DNA of 50,133 bases from Pseudomonadota bacterium (GCA_023425645.1 JAFACG010000046.1:1-50133), one strand, 5' to 3'. Counted from the stretch's first letter, positions 8,298 through 17,172 are shown. Translations and numbers: made by a program. The notes: generated by a model from the sequence alone, not told the origin.

Positions 8298-9083
8298 TCA
8301 CAGCACGGGCTCTTGCAGCCCGTCGATGATGATTTGCGGCGTGCCGAGCGAGCAGCTCTCCACGCGGGCGCGCACGCCGTAGGCCTGCGCCAGGGAATCG
8401 GGGGTGATGACTGCGCGCGGCGCGCCCTGGCCCAGCAGGCCGCCGCCCTGGATCATCAGGGCGTAGTCGCTGTGGCGCAGGGCCACGTTCAGGTCGTGCA
8501 GCACGATCAGGGTGATGAGCTGGTTGTCGTGAGTCTCCTGGGCCAGCAGGTCCATGACGTGGAACTGGTAGTTCAGGTCCAGGGCGGACAGGGGCTCGTC
8601 CAGCAGCAGCAGCTTGGGCTTGCGGATCAGAGCCTGGGCCAGGCCCACCAATTGCTTCTGGCCGCCCGAGAGCTGGTCCAGGTAGTGCATGGACAGGTGC
8701 GCGATGCCCAGGCGCTGCAGGATGCGCAGGATGTGGTCGTGGTCCACGTCGCGGGCCTGGCCGCCGGGCGCCGAGGCGTTGGCGGCCACCAGCACGGATT
8801 CGAACACGCGCAGGTGCACCGAAGCCGGCAGGGACTGGGGCAGGTAGACGACTTTCCGGGCGCGCTGCTCGAAGCTGATGCCGTTCAGTTCCTGGCCGTC
8901 CAGCAGGATGTGGCCGGCCGTGGGCTTGAGCAGCCCGGCCAGAGACTTGAGCAGGGTGGACTTGCCGCTGCCGTTCGGGCCCAGCAGGGCCACCAGCTGG
9001 CCGGCTTGCAGGGGCTGCACGGTCAGGTTCGACAGGATCGGGCGTTTGCCGTAGGACAGGCTGAGATCGCGGACTTCAAGCAT
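8298..9083 (-). CDS. Iron-siderophore ABC transporter ATPase (FecE/FepC type)
   Basis: The subunit has 261 residues. Walker A GPNGSGKST (35-43), the Q-loop region VVYLPQSLPAS, signature LSGGQKQL, Walker B LLLLDEP with D-loop SALD, and switch His (VLHDLNVALRHSDY) are all present. The VLHDLN..LRHSD string is characteristic of the FecE/FhuC/BtuD group. The gene lies 3 bp after the permease gene and 13 bp before the binding-protein gene, in one operon. Confidence 0.92.
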   Translation of the reverse strand: MLEVRDLSLSYGKRPILSNLTVQPLQAGQLVALLGPNGSGKSTLLKSLAGLLKPTAGHILLDGQELNGISFEQRARKVVYLPQSLPASVHLRVFESVLVAANASAPGGQARDVDHDHILRILQRLGIAHLSMHYLDQLSGGQKQLVGLAQALIRKPKLLLLDEPLSALDLNYQFHVMDLLAQETHDNQLITLIVLHDLNVALRHSDYALMIQGGGLLGQGAPRAVITPDSLAQAYGVRARVESCSLGTPQIIIDGLQEPVL

Positions 9084-9086
9084 GGC

Positions 9087-10139
9087 TTACTTCATTTGGC
9101 GCCGCAGCACGACGCCCAGGAAAAAAGGCACCCCGACCAGGGACGTGACGATGCCCACCGGGATGATGATGCCCGGCACGATGTTCTTGGAGGCGATGGA
9201 GGCCAGCGACAGGATGACTCCGCCCACCAGCGCGCTGCCGGGCAGGTAGAAGCGGTGGTCCTCGCCGAACAGGCGGCGGGCGATGTGCGGGGCGATCAGG
9301 CCGACGAAGCCGATGGTGCCCACGAAGGACACGGCCATGGCCGCCAGCAGGCTGATGCGGATGAGGGAGGTCAGGCGCAGGCGCGAGACATTGATGCCGA
9401 AGCTTGCGGCGCGGTCTTCGCCCAGGCGCAGGGCGGTCAGCTTCCAGGTGTCGCGCAGCGACAGCGGCAGGATAAGGGCGAACACCGCCAGCATGATGCC
9501 CACCTTGGCCCAGGAAGAACGCGACAGGCTGCCCATGGTCCAGAACACGAGGCCCTGCAGGGCTTCGGCGCTGGCCACGAACTGCACCAGCGACACCAGG
9601 GCATTGAAGGAGAACACCAGGGCGATGCCGAACAGCACCAGGTTGGCGGTGCTCATGGCGCCCCAACGCGCGACCGCGTCCAGCAGCATGGCCGAGAGCA
9701 GCGCGAAGATGAAGGCGTTGGCGGCGATGGTCCAGGCCTGCGGCACGCCGGGCAGGGACAGGTCCAGCACGATGGCCAGCGAGGCGCCGAAGGCGGCCGC
9801 AGAAGAAATGCCCAGCGTGAAGGGGCTGGCCAGCGGGTTGTTCAGGATGGTCTGCATCTCCGCGCCGGACAGGCCCAGGGCCAGGCCGATGGCCATGGCC
9901 ATGAGAGCGTAGGGCAGGCGGATCTCCCAGACGATGACGCGCGTGGTGGGATCGGATTGCTCCGGATTGAACAGGGCGTGGCTGAGCTCGGACAGGCTCA
10001 GGCCCGAGGGGCCGAGCATGAAATCGGCCACGATGGAGGCCATAATGATCAGGACCAGGGCGCCCACCAGCAGCCAGCGCCGCTTGAGGATGTGTCGATA
10101 ATCGGCCAGCGCTGTGGCCGGAACAGCAGATGTGGACAT
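9087..10139 (-). CDS. Iron-siderophore ABC transporter permease (FecCD family)
   Basis: The protein has 350 residues with about nine to ten hydrophobic segments. FecCD-family hallmarks include IRLPYALMAMAIGLALGLSGAEMQTILNNPLASPFTLGISSAAAFGA near the N terminus and FVGLIAPHIARRLFGEDHRFYLPGSALVGG towards the C terminus. The latter is the coupling region to the ATPase. One permease gene suffices, as homodimers are usual in this family. It is the first gene of the operon and is divergent from the second esterase across an 82-bp region. No TonB-dependent receptor lies next to it in this window. Confidence 0.92.
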   Translation of the reverse strand: MSTSAVPATALADYRHILKRRWLLVGALVLIIMASIVADFMLGPSGLSLSELSHALFNPEQSDPTTRVIVWEIRLPYALMAMAIGLALGLSGAEMQTILNNPLASPFTLGISSAAAFGASLAIVLDLSLPGVPQAWTIAANAFIFALLSAMLLDAVARWGAMSTANLVLFGIALVFSFNALVSLVQFVASAEALQGLVFWTMGSLSRSSWAKVGIMLAVFALILPLSLRDTWKLTALRLGEDRAASFGINVSRLRLTSLIRISLLAAMAVSFVGTIGFVGLIAPHIARRLFGEDHRFYLPGSALVGGVILSLASIASKNIVPGIIIPVGIVTSLVGVPFFLGVVLRRQMK

Positions 10140-10147
10140 TAAGTGTC

Positions 10148-10182
10148 TGAATGAGAACTGTTTACGCAGAAAGAAGTATAGT
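10148..10182. promoter_or_regulatory. Divergent iron-uptake control region with weak Fur-box-like site
   Basis: Between the permease start (10139) and the second esterase (10222), TGAATGAGAACTGTTTACG (10148-10166) has a good left Fur half (AATGAGAA) but a poor right half. About 10 of 19 bases match the classical box by eye. Overlapping -10-like hexamers occur just beyond: TATAGT on the plus strand (10177-10182) and TATACT on the minus strand (10180-10175). Iron control is expected from the genes; this site is only a candidate. Confidence 0.35.
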
Positions 10183-10221
10183 TCATCGGCTCCGCTTTGG
10201 CGCCATCACCGTGATTCTTTT

Positions 10222-10977
10222 ATGCCGCTTGATTATCTGGACCATTTCTCGCCCCTGGGGCGACATTACCGCCTGACCCTGGCCACGCCCGACGGCCCGG
10301 CGCCGGCCGCCGGCTGGCCACTGGCCTGCGTGCTGGACGAGCCGCAGTTCCAGGCCGCGCTGGCGGCCCTGCAGGGATCGGGGGACTTGCCCGGCGCCCT
10401 GCTGGGCGTGGGCTATGCGCAGCAGAACTGGCGCGAGCAGGACTATACGCCGGGCGCGCCCGGCGAAGCGGGACGGGCGGATGATTTCATGGCCCTGCTG
10501 CGCGACGTCGCCCTGCCCTGGGCGCACGCGCGGGCGCCGCTGGATGCGCAGCGCCGGCTGCTGTGCGGCCATTCGCTGGGCGGACTGTTTGCCCTGCACC
10601 TGCTGTATCGCCTGCCCGGCTTGTTCCAGGCCATGGCGGTGTCCAGCCCCTCGGTATGGTGGGGCGAGGGCTGCCTGGCGCGCCTGCTGGCCCAGCCGCT
10701 GCCTCGCGAGGCGCTGGCCGTGCCGGTCGCCATCACGGTGGGGGAACATGAACAGGGTCTGGGGCCCGAGGAGCGGACCCTGCCGCCGGACGTCCAGGCG
10801 CAGCGCCTGGAGCGCCGCCGGGAGCGGCGCATGGTCGACGGTGCGCGCGAACTGGCGCAGGCTCTGGCCCGTCAGCAGGGCGCAGAGCCCCGGTTCCGCA
10901 TCCTGCCGCATTGCACGCACGGCACGGCCGGCCCCACGGCCTTGCCGCAGGCCTGCCTGGACTGGCTGCGAGCGTGA
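10222..10977 (+). CDS. Alpha/beta-hydrolase, siderophore-esterase-like (second copy)
   Basis: The ATG at 10222 gives 251 residues. An upstream in-frame start at 10114 would overlap the divergent permease gene and the control region, so it is rejected. The nucleophile elbow GHSLGG, followed by AVSSPSVWWGEGCL and C-terminal LPHCTHGTAG with the probable catalytic His, place it in the same IroE/BesA esterase family as the gene at 6347-7129. The two sequences differ clearly, so they are not a recent duplication. Lying divergent to the transporter genes, it probably shares their regulation and helps release iron from an imported siderophore in the cytoplasm. Two esterases may handle different chelates or sequential ester bonds. 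Confidence 0.8.
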   Translation: MPLDYLDHFSPLGRHYRLTLATPDGPAPAAGWPLACVLDEPQFQAALAALQGSGDLPGALLGVGYAQQNWREQDYTPGAPGEAGRADDFMALLRDVALPWAHARAPLDAQRRLLCGHSLGGLFALHLLYRLPGLFQAMAVSSPSVWWGEGCLARLLAQPLPREALAVPVAITVGEHEQGLGPEERTLPPDVQAQRLERRRERRMVDGARELAQALARQQGAEPRFRILPHCTHGTAGPTALPQACLDWLRA

Positions 10978-11017
10978 ACGGCTGGTCCGGCGCCGGCTTT
11001 GCCTTTGCTTGAACTGC

Positions 11018-11043
11018 GTCGCCCGGCGTAGGCGGGCGGCGAC
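11018..11043. terminator. Possible terminator hairpin between convergent genes
   Basis: GTCGCC / GGCGAC arms with an additional inner GC pairing lie between the end of the second esterase and the end of the small HTH gene. There is no clear T-run, so bidirectional termination is only suggested. Confidence 0.35.
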
Positions 11044-11048
11044 CTGAT

Positions 11049-11267
11049 TCAGGCGTCCGTCGGGGGGGCGGGGCGGTACTCCAGCAGGTCCCCGGGCTGA
11101 CAGTCCAGCGCCCGGCAAAGCTTCTCCAGCGTCTCGAAGCGTATGCCTTTGACCTTGCCGGACTTGAGCAGGGACAGGTTCTGTTCGGTGATGCCGATTT
11201 CCTGGGCCAGCTGGCGGGCCTTCATCTTGCGCAGGGCAAGCACGACGTCCAGGCGGATGATGATCAT
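11049..11267 (-). CDS. Small XRE/Cro-type HTH regulator (YozG-like)
   Basis: The protein has 72 residues, nearly all one helix-turn-helix domain: LDVVLALRKMKARQLAQEIGITEQNLSLLKSGKVKGIRFETLEKLCRALDCQPGDLLEY. The ending CQPGDLLEY is typical of the short Cro/C1-type proteins that pair with DUF2975 membrane proteins. It starts 23 bp after the DUF2975 gene, in the same direction, and probably controls that pair. Confidence 0.85.
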   Translation of the reverse strand: MIIIRLDVVLALRKMKARQLAQEIGITEQNLSLLKSGKVKGIRFETLEKLCRALDCQPGDLLEYRPAPPTDA

Positions 11268-11290
11268 GGCGTTAGGGCCTGTTCAGGAGC

Positions 11291-11887
11291 TTAGACAAAG
11301 CTGTTGTTCTCTTCGACCACCCGGGCGGCCTCCACCATGGCCCAGGACAGCACCCACAGGAACACGCCCAGGCCCAGCAGCATCATGTCGCTCAGGTTCA
11401 GGATGAAGGAATAGATCTGGCGCTCGGGCGGATTGTTGATGGTCAGGGTGATGGCCGTCAGAGTCTTGGACAAGGGGAAGGCGATGCCGAACCCGGTGAT
11501 CAGGGCGGCAATGCTGCGCAGCCGCATGGCGTTGAGCAAGGTCAGCACCTGGCCGCGGGTAAAGCTGTTGAGCATGTGCCGGGCATGGTTCATGCTGCGG
11601 ATCAGCAGCAGGGCGGGCACCAGGGTGATGACGAAGCCCACCAGCCGGTGCAGCGGCGTGATGTGGAGCCAGTCGACCTGTTCGGGCGTGATCTCCAGGA
11701 ATATGATCAGCGAGGGCATGAAATCCTCGTCCGGGATCCATAGTCCGACGGCCCCTAAGAACAGCAGGGTGCTGACGACCAGCAGGAACCAGCGCGCCCA
11801 GGACGCGATGCGGGTGATGGCCTGCAGGGATTTGCCGGTCAGCTGGGCGCCGGGCAGGAAGTCATCGGGGGGAAAGATGGCGGGCAT
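11291..11887 (-). CDS. DUF2975 membrane protein
   Basis: The ATG at 11887 is preceded by GGAG at a 5-nt distance, so I prefer it to the in-frame start at 12007. The 198 residues contain four strong hydrophobic segments: WARWFLLVVSTLLFLGAVGLW, LVGFVITLVPALLLI, ALITGFGIAFPL and MLLGLGVFLWVLSWAM. The C terminus ends EAARVVEENNSFV, a pattern known from DUF2975 proteins encoded before a small XRE regulator. The function of the family is not established. Membrane sensing or control of the partner regulator is a reasonable guess. Confidence 0.75.
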   Translation of the reverse strand: MPAIFPPDDFLPGAQLTGKSLQAITRIASWARWFLLVVSTLLFLGAVGLWIPDEDFMPSLIIFLEITPEQVDWLHITPLHRLVGFVITLVPALLLIRSMNHARHMLNSFTRGQVLTLLNAMRLRSIAALITGFGIAFPLSKTLTAITLTINNPPERQIYSFILNLSDMMLLGLGVFLWVLSWAMVEAARVVEENNSFV

Positions 11888-12031
11888 GGAAACTCCGTGA
11901 GGACATCGTGAATGCCAACCGGCGTATTGTAGACAAAACTTATTGCTGGGCGACAAGTTTTTAATGAAAGAGCTGATCCGCCCGGCTGCGCGGCCTGAGT
12001 TCTTCACTGCGGTTGCGTGCCGGGGTTCCGT

Positions 12032-12074
12032 ATAATGGGCGAGGCCGAAGGCCTGGCCGTTTCCAGGCCTTTTC
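12032..12074 (+). promoter_or_regulatory. TATAAT element followed by leader hairpin upstream of the helicase gene
   Basis: A perfect TATAAT lies at 12032-12037, with only a poor -35 at the right distance. Transcription from it would begin near 12044. A perfect 9-bp hairpin, AAGGCCTGG / CCAGGCCTT (12049-12072), then follows at once and runs into TTTTCTG. The structure looks like an intrinsic terminator or a 5' stabilising stem in the leader of the helicase gene (start 12108). Confidence 0.45.
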
Positions 12075-12107
12075 TGTTTCCCGCACCGTGTTTTCAGGTC
12101 CTGCCCT

Positions 12108-15100
12108 ATGGCCGCGCATCGCGCTTGTTCTCATTCCGACTCCCCAGCCGAGCAGACGGGTCTGCTGTTGCATGCGCAATGGCTGGATTATCCGCGCCTG
12201 GAAGGCGTCGCCCGCCAGGCGGCCAAGAAAGCCCGTTTCGAGGACCGCCAGGCGATCCGCCGCCTGTGGCTCAAGGCCTGGCGGCTGCCGCAGGACGCGG
12301 CGTTCTTCAATCAGATCATCGCTGCCGAGCTGGCCTTGTCGGATGCCGACGAGCGCCTGCGCGCCCAAGGCGTGCCCGAGGTGGTCGTGCAATGCCTGCG
12401 CCTGCTGTTCCAGATGAGCGAAGCCGACCTGGATCCGGCGTCCTTCGCCGCCTTGCGCGGGGCCTTGATCGAACGGCGCGCCGAACTGGCCGGCGCGATC
12501 GCCTCCCAGTCCCTGCCGCTGAGCGACGCCTGGCCCGAGGCCGAGCGGGGCGAGCGCCTGGAGGCCCTGGTGGGCGCCTGGCAGGCCCTGCCCCTGGCCC
12601 AGGCTTATCTATGGCGCCTGCAGGCCGAGCGCAGGGATGAGGACTTGCGCCGCCAGCGCTGGGAGCAGGCCAGGCAGGAACGCGAGCAGGCGCGCCGCCA
12701 GGAGCAGGAACAGAAACAGAGCAAGCTGGCCCAGGCCCGGGAGCGGCTGGAGGGCTGGCTGCGGGAGCAGGGAGCGGGGCCGAATTTCATTCCGGTGCAG
12801 GCCTTCGAAGGCCTGCAGTCCGGCGAGCCGGCGCACTGGTTCATGACCGTGCACGGCCGCAATGCCAGCGCCGGCGTGCTGGCCCAGGTGTTCGACCTGC
12901 CCCAGGACCAGAAGGACATCCTGCTGCAGGCGCAGGCCCAGCGCGAAGAGCGCCTGCGCGAACAGCGCCAGCAGCGCTGGGCCTGGGAACAGGAATGCGT
13001 GGGCCCCGAGGAGGTCATGGCCATGCTGGGCATCACGCGCCAGGAGTATGAGCATTGGCTGGCCGACCGGCGCCTGCCCAGCGTCAAGCTGGAGCTGCGC
13101 GGAGCGGCCAAGGGCGGACGCGCCCGCGTGGCGCATCATCCCGACCTGCTGGCCGCCATCGACCAGGCGCAGATCGAGCAATGGCGCCGGGAGGCGCTGG
13201 CGCGCATGAACGCGCGCGACCGCGCCCAGTACGAGCGCGCGGCCGACCGGGCGCGCACGCAATGGCGGCAGCAGCAGGTGCTGGCCCAGATCGATGCCCA
13301 GGAACAATGTCATCACGAAGCGGATCCCGAGGACCCGCAGCGCCTGTGGTGGCGCAAGGACCTGTGGCTGCCGGTCGCGGTGCCGGTGGCGGGCGAACTG
13401 CAGCATTGGCGGGCCAATGTGCGCATGCAGACGGCTCTGCCCCTGCCGCGCACGGGCGCCGAGCTGGACCGCCTGCCCGCGCGCGTCGCGGTGTTGTTCA
13501 CCCAGGCCGCGCAGAACCGGCTGGCGCAGCGCCTGGCCGACGCCCTGGACGCGTTTCTGCAGGCCCAGCGCCCCCTGATCGACGGCCAGTCCTTCCTGGA
13601 ACTGGCGCGGGCCCTGCGCCAGGCCCTGGAGGAAGGGATCGAACAGCAGGACATCGAGGCCGGGGATTTCGAAAAACGCCTGGTGGGCGGACCGGTGCGG
13701 CGCATCCTGGAGACCGTGGAGCGCCAGCGCGCCCAGGACCTGCTGCGCCTGGGCGACTTCCCGCAGATGTTCAGCCTGGCGCGCGGCATACGGCGGCACC
13801 TGGTCTTCCGCCTGGGGCCTACCAATTCGGGCAAGACCCACGAGGCGCTGGAGGCCTTGATGGAAGCCCGCTCGGGCGTGTACCTGGCGCCATTGCGGCT
13901 GCTGGCCATGGAGGTGCGGGACCGGCTGATGAATGCAGGCATTCCCTGCAACCTGGTGACGGGCGAAGAGCGCGTGATGGTGCCCGGAGCCCGGCACACG
14001 GCCTGCACCGTGGAAATGATGGACCCGACCATGGAAGTGCGCGTCGCCGTCCTGGACGAGATCCAGATGCTGCAGGACGAGCAGCGCGGCTGGGCCTGGA
14101 CGGCGGCGCTGGTGGGCATGCCGGCGCGCACCCTGTTCGTCTGCGGCGACCCGTCCGTGCTGCGGCCGTGCGAGCGCCTGGTGCGCGCCATGGAGGAAAG
14201 CATGGAGCTGGCCTTCACCGAACGCAAGACGCCGCTGGAAGTCATGGCGCATCCCGTGGAGCCGCCGCGCGCCACACGCGGCGGCGAGCGCGGCCGCCAA
14301 TCGCCGCCCTGGCGCGGCCGCAAGGACCGCCAGCGCGACGCCCAGGGCGTGGCCAAGGGAGACGCCGTCGTCGCCTTCACGCGCAAGGATGTGCTGACGC
14401 TCAGCGCCCGCTATCGCGCCCAGGGCCTGAAGGTGGCCACCATCTACGGCGCCCTGGCGCCGGAGGTGCGGCGCACCGAATCGGAACGCTTCTCGCAGGG
14501 GCATGCCGACGTGCTGGTGGCGACCGACGCCATCGGCATGGGCCTGAACCTGCCCATACGCCGCGTGTTGTTCTCCACCGTGCACAAGTTCGACGGCCGC
14601 TCCATGCGCGCGCTCAACGCCACCGAAGTGCGCCAGATCGCCGGCCGGGCCGGCCGCTACGGGCTCTATCCCAAGGGCTACGCAGGCGCCATGGACGCGC
14701 ATGACCTGCAGCACGTGCGCGCGCAGCTGCAGGCCGACGTCCCGCCCGTGGACCTGCGCCTGCCCATCGCGCCCGGCCCGGACCATGTGCAGGCGCTGGC
14801 CGAGCTGCTGGACAACCAGAACATCGGCGCGGTGCTGCAGTATTTCGCCCAGAAAGTGGCCTCGGACAGTCCCCTGTTCCAGACGGCGGGCTTGAAGGAC
14901 GCCATCGAGCTGGGCTTTTGCGTGGACCGCCTGGCGCCTCGGCTGGACCTGCGCGAGAAGTTCACCTTTGCCTGCGCGCCCGTGTCGGTGGACAAGGACG
15001 CGGAGCTGGACTACTTCAAGCGCTGCCTGGCCGCCTATGTCGCGCAACGGCCCCTGGCCCTGCCGCCGGCGCCGTCCTGGCTGAAATCGGCCAGCCCGTC

Positions 15101-15314
15101 GCGCCTGGAAGACGCCGAACTGCTCAGCAAGCAGATCAGCCTGTACGCCTGGTTCAGCATGAAGTTCCCGCAGGTGTTCGACCAAGGGGCCTGGCTGCCG
15201 GAGCTGCGCGCCGAAGTCAGCCGCTTCATCGAGCGCAGCCTGCTGCACCAGAGCGGCTTCGGCCAGACCAGCCGTGAAGCCTTCGGCACGCCGGCAGTGC
15301 AGCGGCGATCCTGA
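12108..15314 (+). CDS. Suv3-like DExH RNA helicase with long N-terminal extension
   Basis: This 1068-residue protein has its helicase core in the second half. Walker A is LGPTNSGKTHEALEAL (about 568-583), motif II DEIQ (about 650), motif III-like FVCGDPSV, and motif VI QIAGRAGRYG (about 843). VLFSTVHKFDG and the C-terminal AQRPLALPPAPSW region resemble the mitochondrial RNA-degradosome helicase Suv3. The first 550 residues are not helicase: a Gln/Glu/Arg-rich coiled-coil (EQARQEREQARRQEQEQKQS) and a segment with a DNA-binding-like MLGITRQEYEHWLADRRLPS motif. An Arg-rich insert (about 725-745) splits the two RecA-like domains. It stands alone in its transcription unit. RNA unwinding or degradation is the likely role; direct evidence is only motif-based. 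Confidence 0.82.
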   Translation: MAAHRACSHSDSPAEQTGLLLHAQWLDYPRLEGVARQAAKKARFEDRQAIRRLWLKAWRLPQDAAFFNQIIAAELALSDADERLRAQGVPEVVVQCLRLLFQMSEADLDPASFAALRGALIERRAELAGAIASQSLPLSDAWPEAERGERLEALVGAWQALPLAQAYLWRLQAERRDEDLRRQRWEQARQEREQARRQEQEQKQSKLAQARERLEGWLREQGAGPNFIPVQAFEGLQSGEPAHWFMTVHGRNASAGVLAQVFDLPQDQKDILLQAQAQREERLREQRQQRWAWEQECVGPEEVMAMLGITRQEYEHWLADRRLPSVKLELRGAAKGGRARVAHHPDLLAAIDQAQIEQWRREALARMNARDRAQYERAADRARTQWRQQQVLAQIDAQEQCHHEADPEDPQRLWWRKDLWLPVAVPVAGELQHWRANVRMQTALPLPRTGAELDRLPARVAVLFTQAAQNRLAQRLADALDAFLQAQRPLIDGQSFLELARALRQALEEGIEQQDIEAGDFEKRLVGGPVRRILETVERQRAQDLLRLGDFPQMFSLARGIRRHLVFRLGPTNSGKTHEALEALMEARSGVYLAPLRLLAMEVRDRLMNAGIPCNLVTGEERVMVPGARHTACTVEMMDPTMEVRVAVLDEIQMLQDEQRGWAWTAALVGMPARTLFVCGDPSVLRPCERLVRAMEESMELAFTERKTPLEVMAHPVEPPRATRGGERGRQSPPWRGRKDRQRDAQGVAKGDAVVAFTRKDVLTLSARYRAQGLKVATIYGALAPEVRRTESERFSQGHADVLVATDAIGMGLNLPIRRVLFSTVHKFDGRSMRALNATEVRQIAGRAGRYGLYPKGYAGAMDAHDLQHVRAQLQADVPPVDLRLPIAPGPDHVQALAELLDNQNIGAVLQYFAQKVASDSPLFQTAGLKDAIELGFCVDRLAPRLDLREKFTFACAPVSVDKDAELDYFKRCLAAYVAQRPLALPPAPSWLKSASPSRLEDAELLSKQISLYAWFSMKFPQVFDQGAWLPELRAEVSRFIERSLLHQSGFGQTSREAFGTPAVQRRS

Positions 15315-15468
15315 TTCGGCCTACAGCGGGGCCCTCCAGGCAGGAATGAACACCGCAGAGTTACTGTGAGCCGTTCAAGAAGCCTGAGGGACAGCCGGCA
15401 GTAAATCCCCTGCGATGCGACATATCCGAGTACGATGCCGTATTCCATTCGTCTACATATATTCGCGT

Positions 15469-16656
15469 ATGAATTACCGCAACCTGACGCTGGTGCTGGC
15501 GGCGCTGGCCATGCTGGGACCGTTCGCCACGGACGCCTACCTGCCCGCTTTCCATCGCATCGGCGCCGAGTTCGAGGTAGACCCGTCCCTGGTGCAGCAG
15601 ACCTTGAGCGTCTACCTCTTCGGCTTTGCCTTCATGAGCCTGTTCTGGGGCACCTTGTCCGACAGCTTCGGGCGGCGACCCGTCATCCTGGCCTCGCTGA
15701 TCCTGTTCGGCATCGGCTCCATCGGGTCGGCGCTGGCGCCGTCCTTCGGCTGGCTGCTGTTCTTTCGCATGCTGCAGGGCTGCTCGGCCGGCGCGGGCCG
15801 GGTGGTCGGCCAGGCCCTGGCGCGCGACTGCGTGCAGGGCGCCGCCGCCCAGCGCCTGTTCGCCCACATCACCATGGTGTTCAGCCTGGCGCCGGCCATC
15901 GCGCCGGTGGTGGGCGGCTACCTGAGCAGCCATACCGGCTGGCGGGCCATCTTCTGGATGCTGACGCTGGTGACCGTCGGCTTGATCGCGCTGTGCCTGC
16001 GCCAGCTGCCCGAAACCCTGCCGCCGGCATCGCGCCAGCCCATGAAGCTGCTGCCGGTCCTGGGCAATTATTACCGGGCCGTGCGCAACGGGCGCTTCCT
16101 GCTGGCCATCCTGGCCGTGGCCTTCGCCTTCGGCGGCTTCGCGCTGTATATCGCCTCGGCCGCCGGCTTCGTGATCGGCATTCTCGGCCTGCCCGAAACC
16201 GCCTTTGCCTGGCTGTTCCTGCCATTCATCGGCGGCATGCTGGGCGGCTCCATGATCAATGCGCGCTTTGCCGAACGCATTGCTCCGGCGCGCATGATAC
16301 GCCTGGGCCTGAGCATCCTGTTCCTGGGCGCGGGGCTGAACACGGTGTACAACCTGTTCTTCCAGGCCGCCGTGCCCTGGGCGGTGCTGCCCATCTTCAT
16401 CTACGCCTTCGGCATGTCCATGGCCCTGCCCGGCATGACGGTGGTGACCCTGGGCACCTTTCCCACCATGCGCGGGCTGGCCTCGTCGCTGCAGAGCGCG
16501 GTGCAGATGCTGATCTTCGCGACGGTATCGGGCGTGATCGCGCCCCTGCTGTTCGACAGCGCGCTGCTGCTGGCCCTGGGCATGCTGGCCAGCGCGACGC
16601 TGTCGGCCTCGCTGTGGTGGTGCAGCCAGCGCGGCGCGGCGGCGCAGAGCGCCTGA
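15469..16656 (+). CDS. MFS exporter, Bcr/CflA family
   Basis: I use the ATG at 15469 (MNYRNLTLVLAALAML), which puts the first membrane helix at the N terminus. The upstream in-frame start at 15415 would add a positively charged tail not usual for the family. The 395 residues have about twelve hydrophobic segments. Bcr/CflA signatures are present: ATDAYLPAFHRIGAEF after helix 1, GTLSDSFGRRPVIL in the loop between helices 2 and 3, and RMLQGCSAGAGRVVGQALARD in helix 4. Homologues export chloramphenicol, bicyclomycin, sulfonamides or cysteine by proton antiport. It is convergent with the DMT gene, with only 15 bp between stops. Confidence 0.88.
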   Translation: MNYRNLTLVLAALAMLGPFATDAYLPAFHRIGAEFEVDPSLVQQTLSVYLFGFAFMSLFWGTLSDSFGRRPVILASLILFGIGSIGSALAPSFGWLLFFRMLQGCSAGAGRVVGQALARDCVQGAAAQRLFAHITMVFSLAPAIAPVVGGYLSSHTGWRAIFWMLTLVTVGLIALCLRQLPETLPPASRQPMKLLPVLGNYYRAVRNGRFLLAILAVAFAFGGFALYIASAAGFVIGILGLPETAFAWLFLPFIGGMLGGSMINARFAERIAPARMIRLGLSILFLGAGLNTVYNLFFQAAVPWAVLPIFIYAFGMSMALPGMTVVTLGTFPTMRGLASSLQSAVQMLIFATVSGVIAPLLFDSALLLALGMLASATLSASLWWCSQRGAAAQSA

Positions 16657-16671
16657 GGCCTGGAGCAGGTC

Positions 16672-17172
16672 CTAAGACGCGGAGGAATCGGCGCTGGACG
16701 CCTGGGCCGGCGTGGACGGAGTGAACCACTGCACCAGTCCCATGCCGGCCAGGATCAGGAGTACGCCCAGGATGCGTCCCGCATGCACGGGACGGGGCGT
16801 CAGCCCCATCAGGCCGTAATGGTCGATCAGCATGGAGCTGAGCATCTGGCCGGCCACCACGCAGACGATGAAGCTGGCTGCGCCCATGCGCGGCGTCAGG
16901 ATCAGGGCGGCGCTGATGTAGATCACCCCGCCCACCCCGCCCGTCCACACCCACCAGGGGGCATGGGCCAATTGGGCGGTCAGCGGCGCGGGCGCGCGCA
17001 TCAGCCACAGGGTGGGCACGACCAGGGCGGCGCTGACGGCCAGCGACACCAGGGTGGCCCAGAGCGGATGCCCCAGTATCTTGCCCAGGACCGCATTGCT
17101 GGCGGCCTGGAAGGGAACGGCCGAGCCGGCCAGCAGGGCGATGAGCATGCTGAACAGGGATGAGCCGGGCAT
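16672..17172 (-). CDS. DMT-superfamily YdcZ/DUF606-type membrane protein
   Basis: The ATG at 17172 has a GGAG ribosome site 8 nt upstream, so it is preferred to 17202. The 166 residues form about five transmembrane helices and contain GSAVPFQAASNAVLGKILGHPLWATLVSLAVS, PWWVWTGGVGGVIYISAALILTPRMGAASFIVCVVAGQMLSSMLIDHYG and ILGVLLILAGM, which are characteristic of DUF606 half-size drug/metabolite transporters. Such proteins often act as homo- or heterodimers. No partner gene is adjacent. The substrate is unknown. Confidence 0.85.
   Translation of the reverse strand: MPGSSLFSMLIALLAGSAVPFQAASNAVLGKILGHPLWATLVSLAVSAALVVPTLWLMRAPAPLTAQLAHAPWWVWTGGVGGVIYISAALILTPRMGAASFIVCVVAGQMLSSMLIDHYGLMGLTPRPVHAGRILGVLLILAGMGLVQWFTPSTPAQASSADSSAS

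Noticed and set aside
12609..15248. Very long minus-strand open frame (879 codons) opposite the helicase gene
   Set aside because: It is His/Gln/Ala-rich without any domain, and it mirrors a plus-strand gene with clear helicase motifs. Long antisense frames are common in GC-rich DNA.
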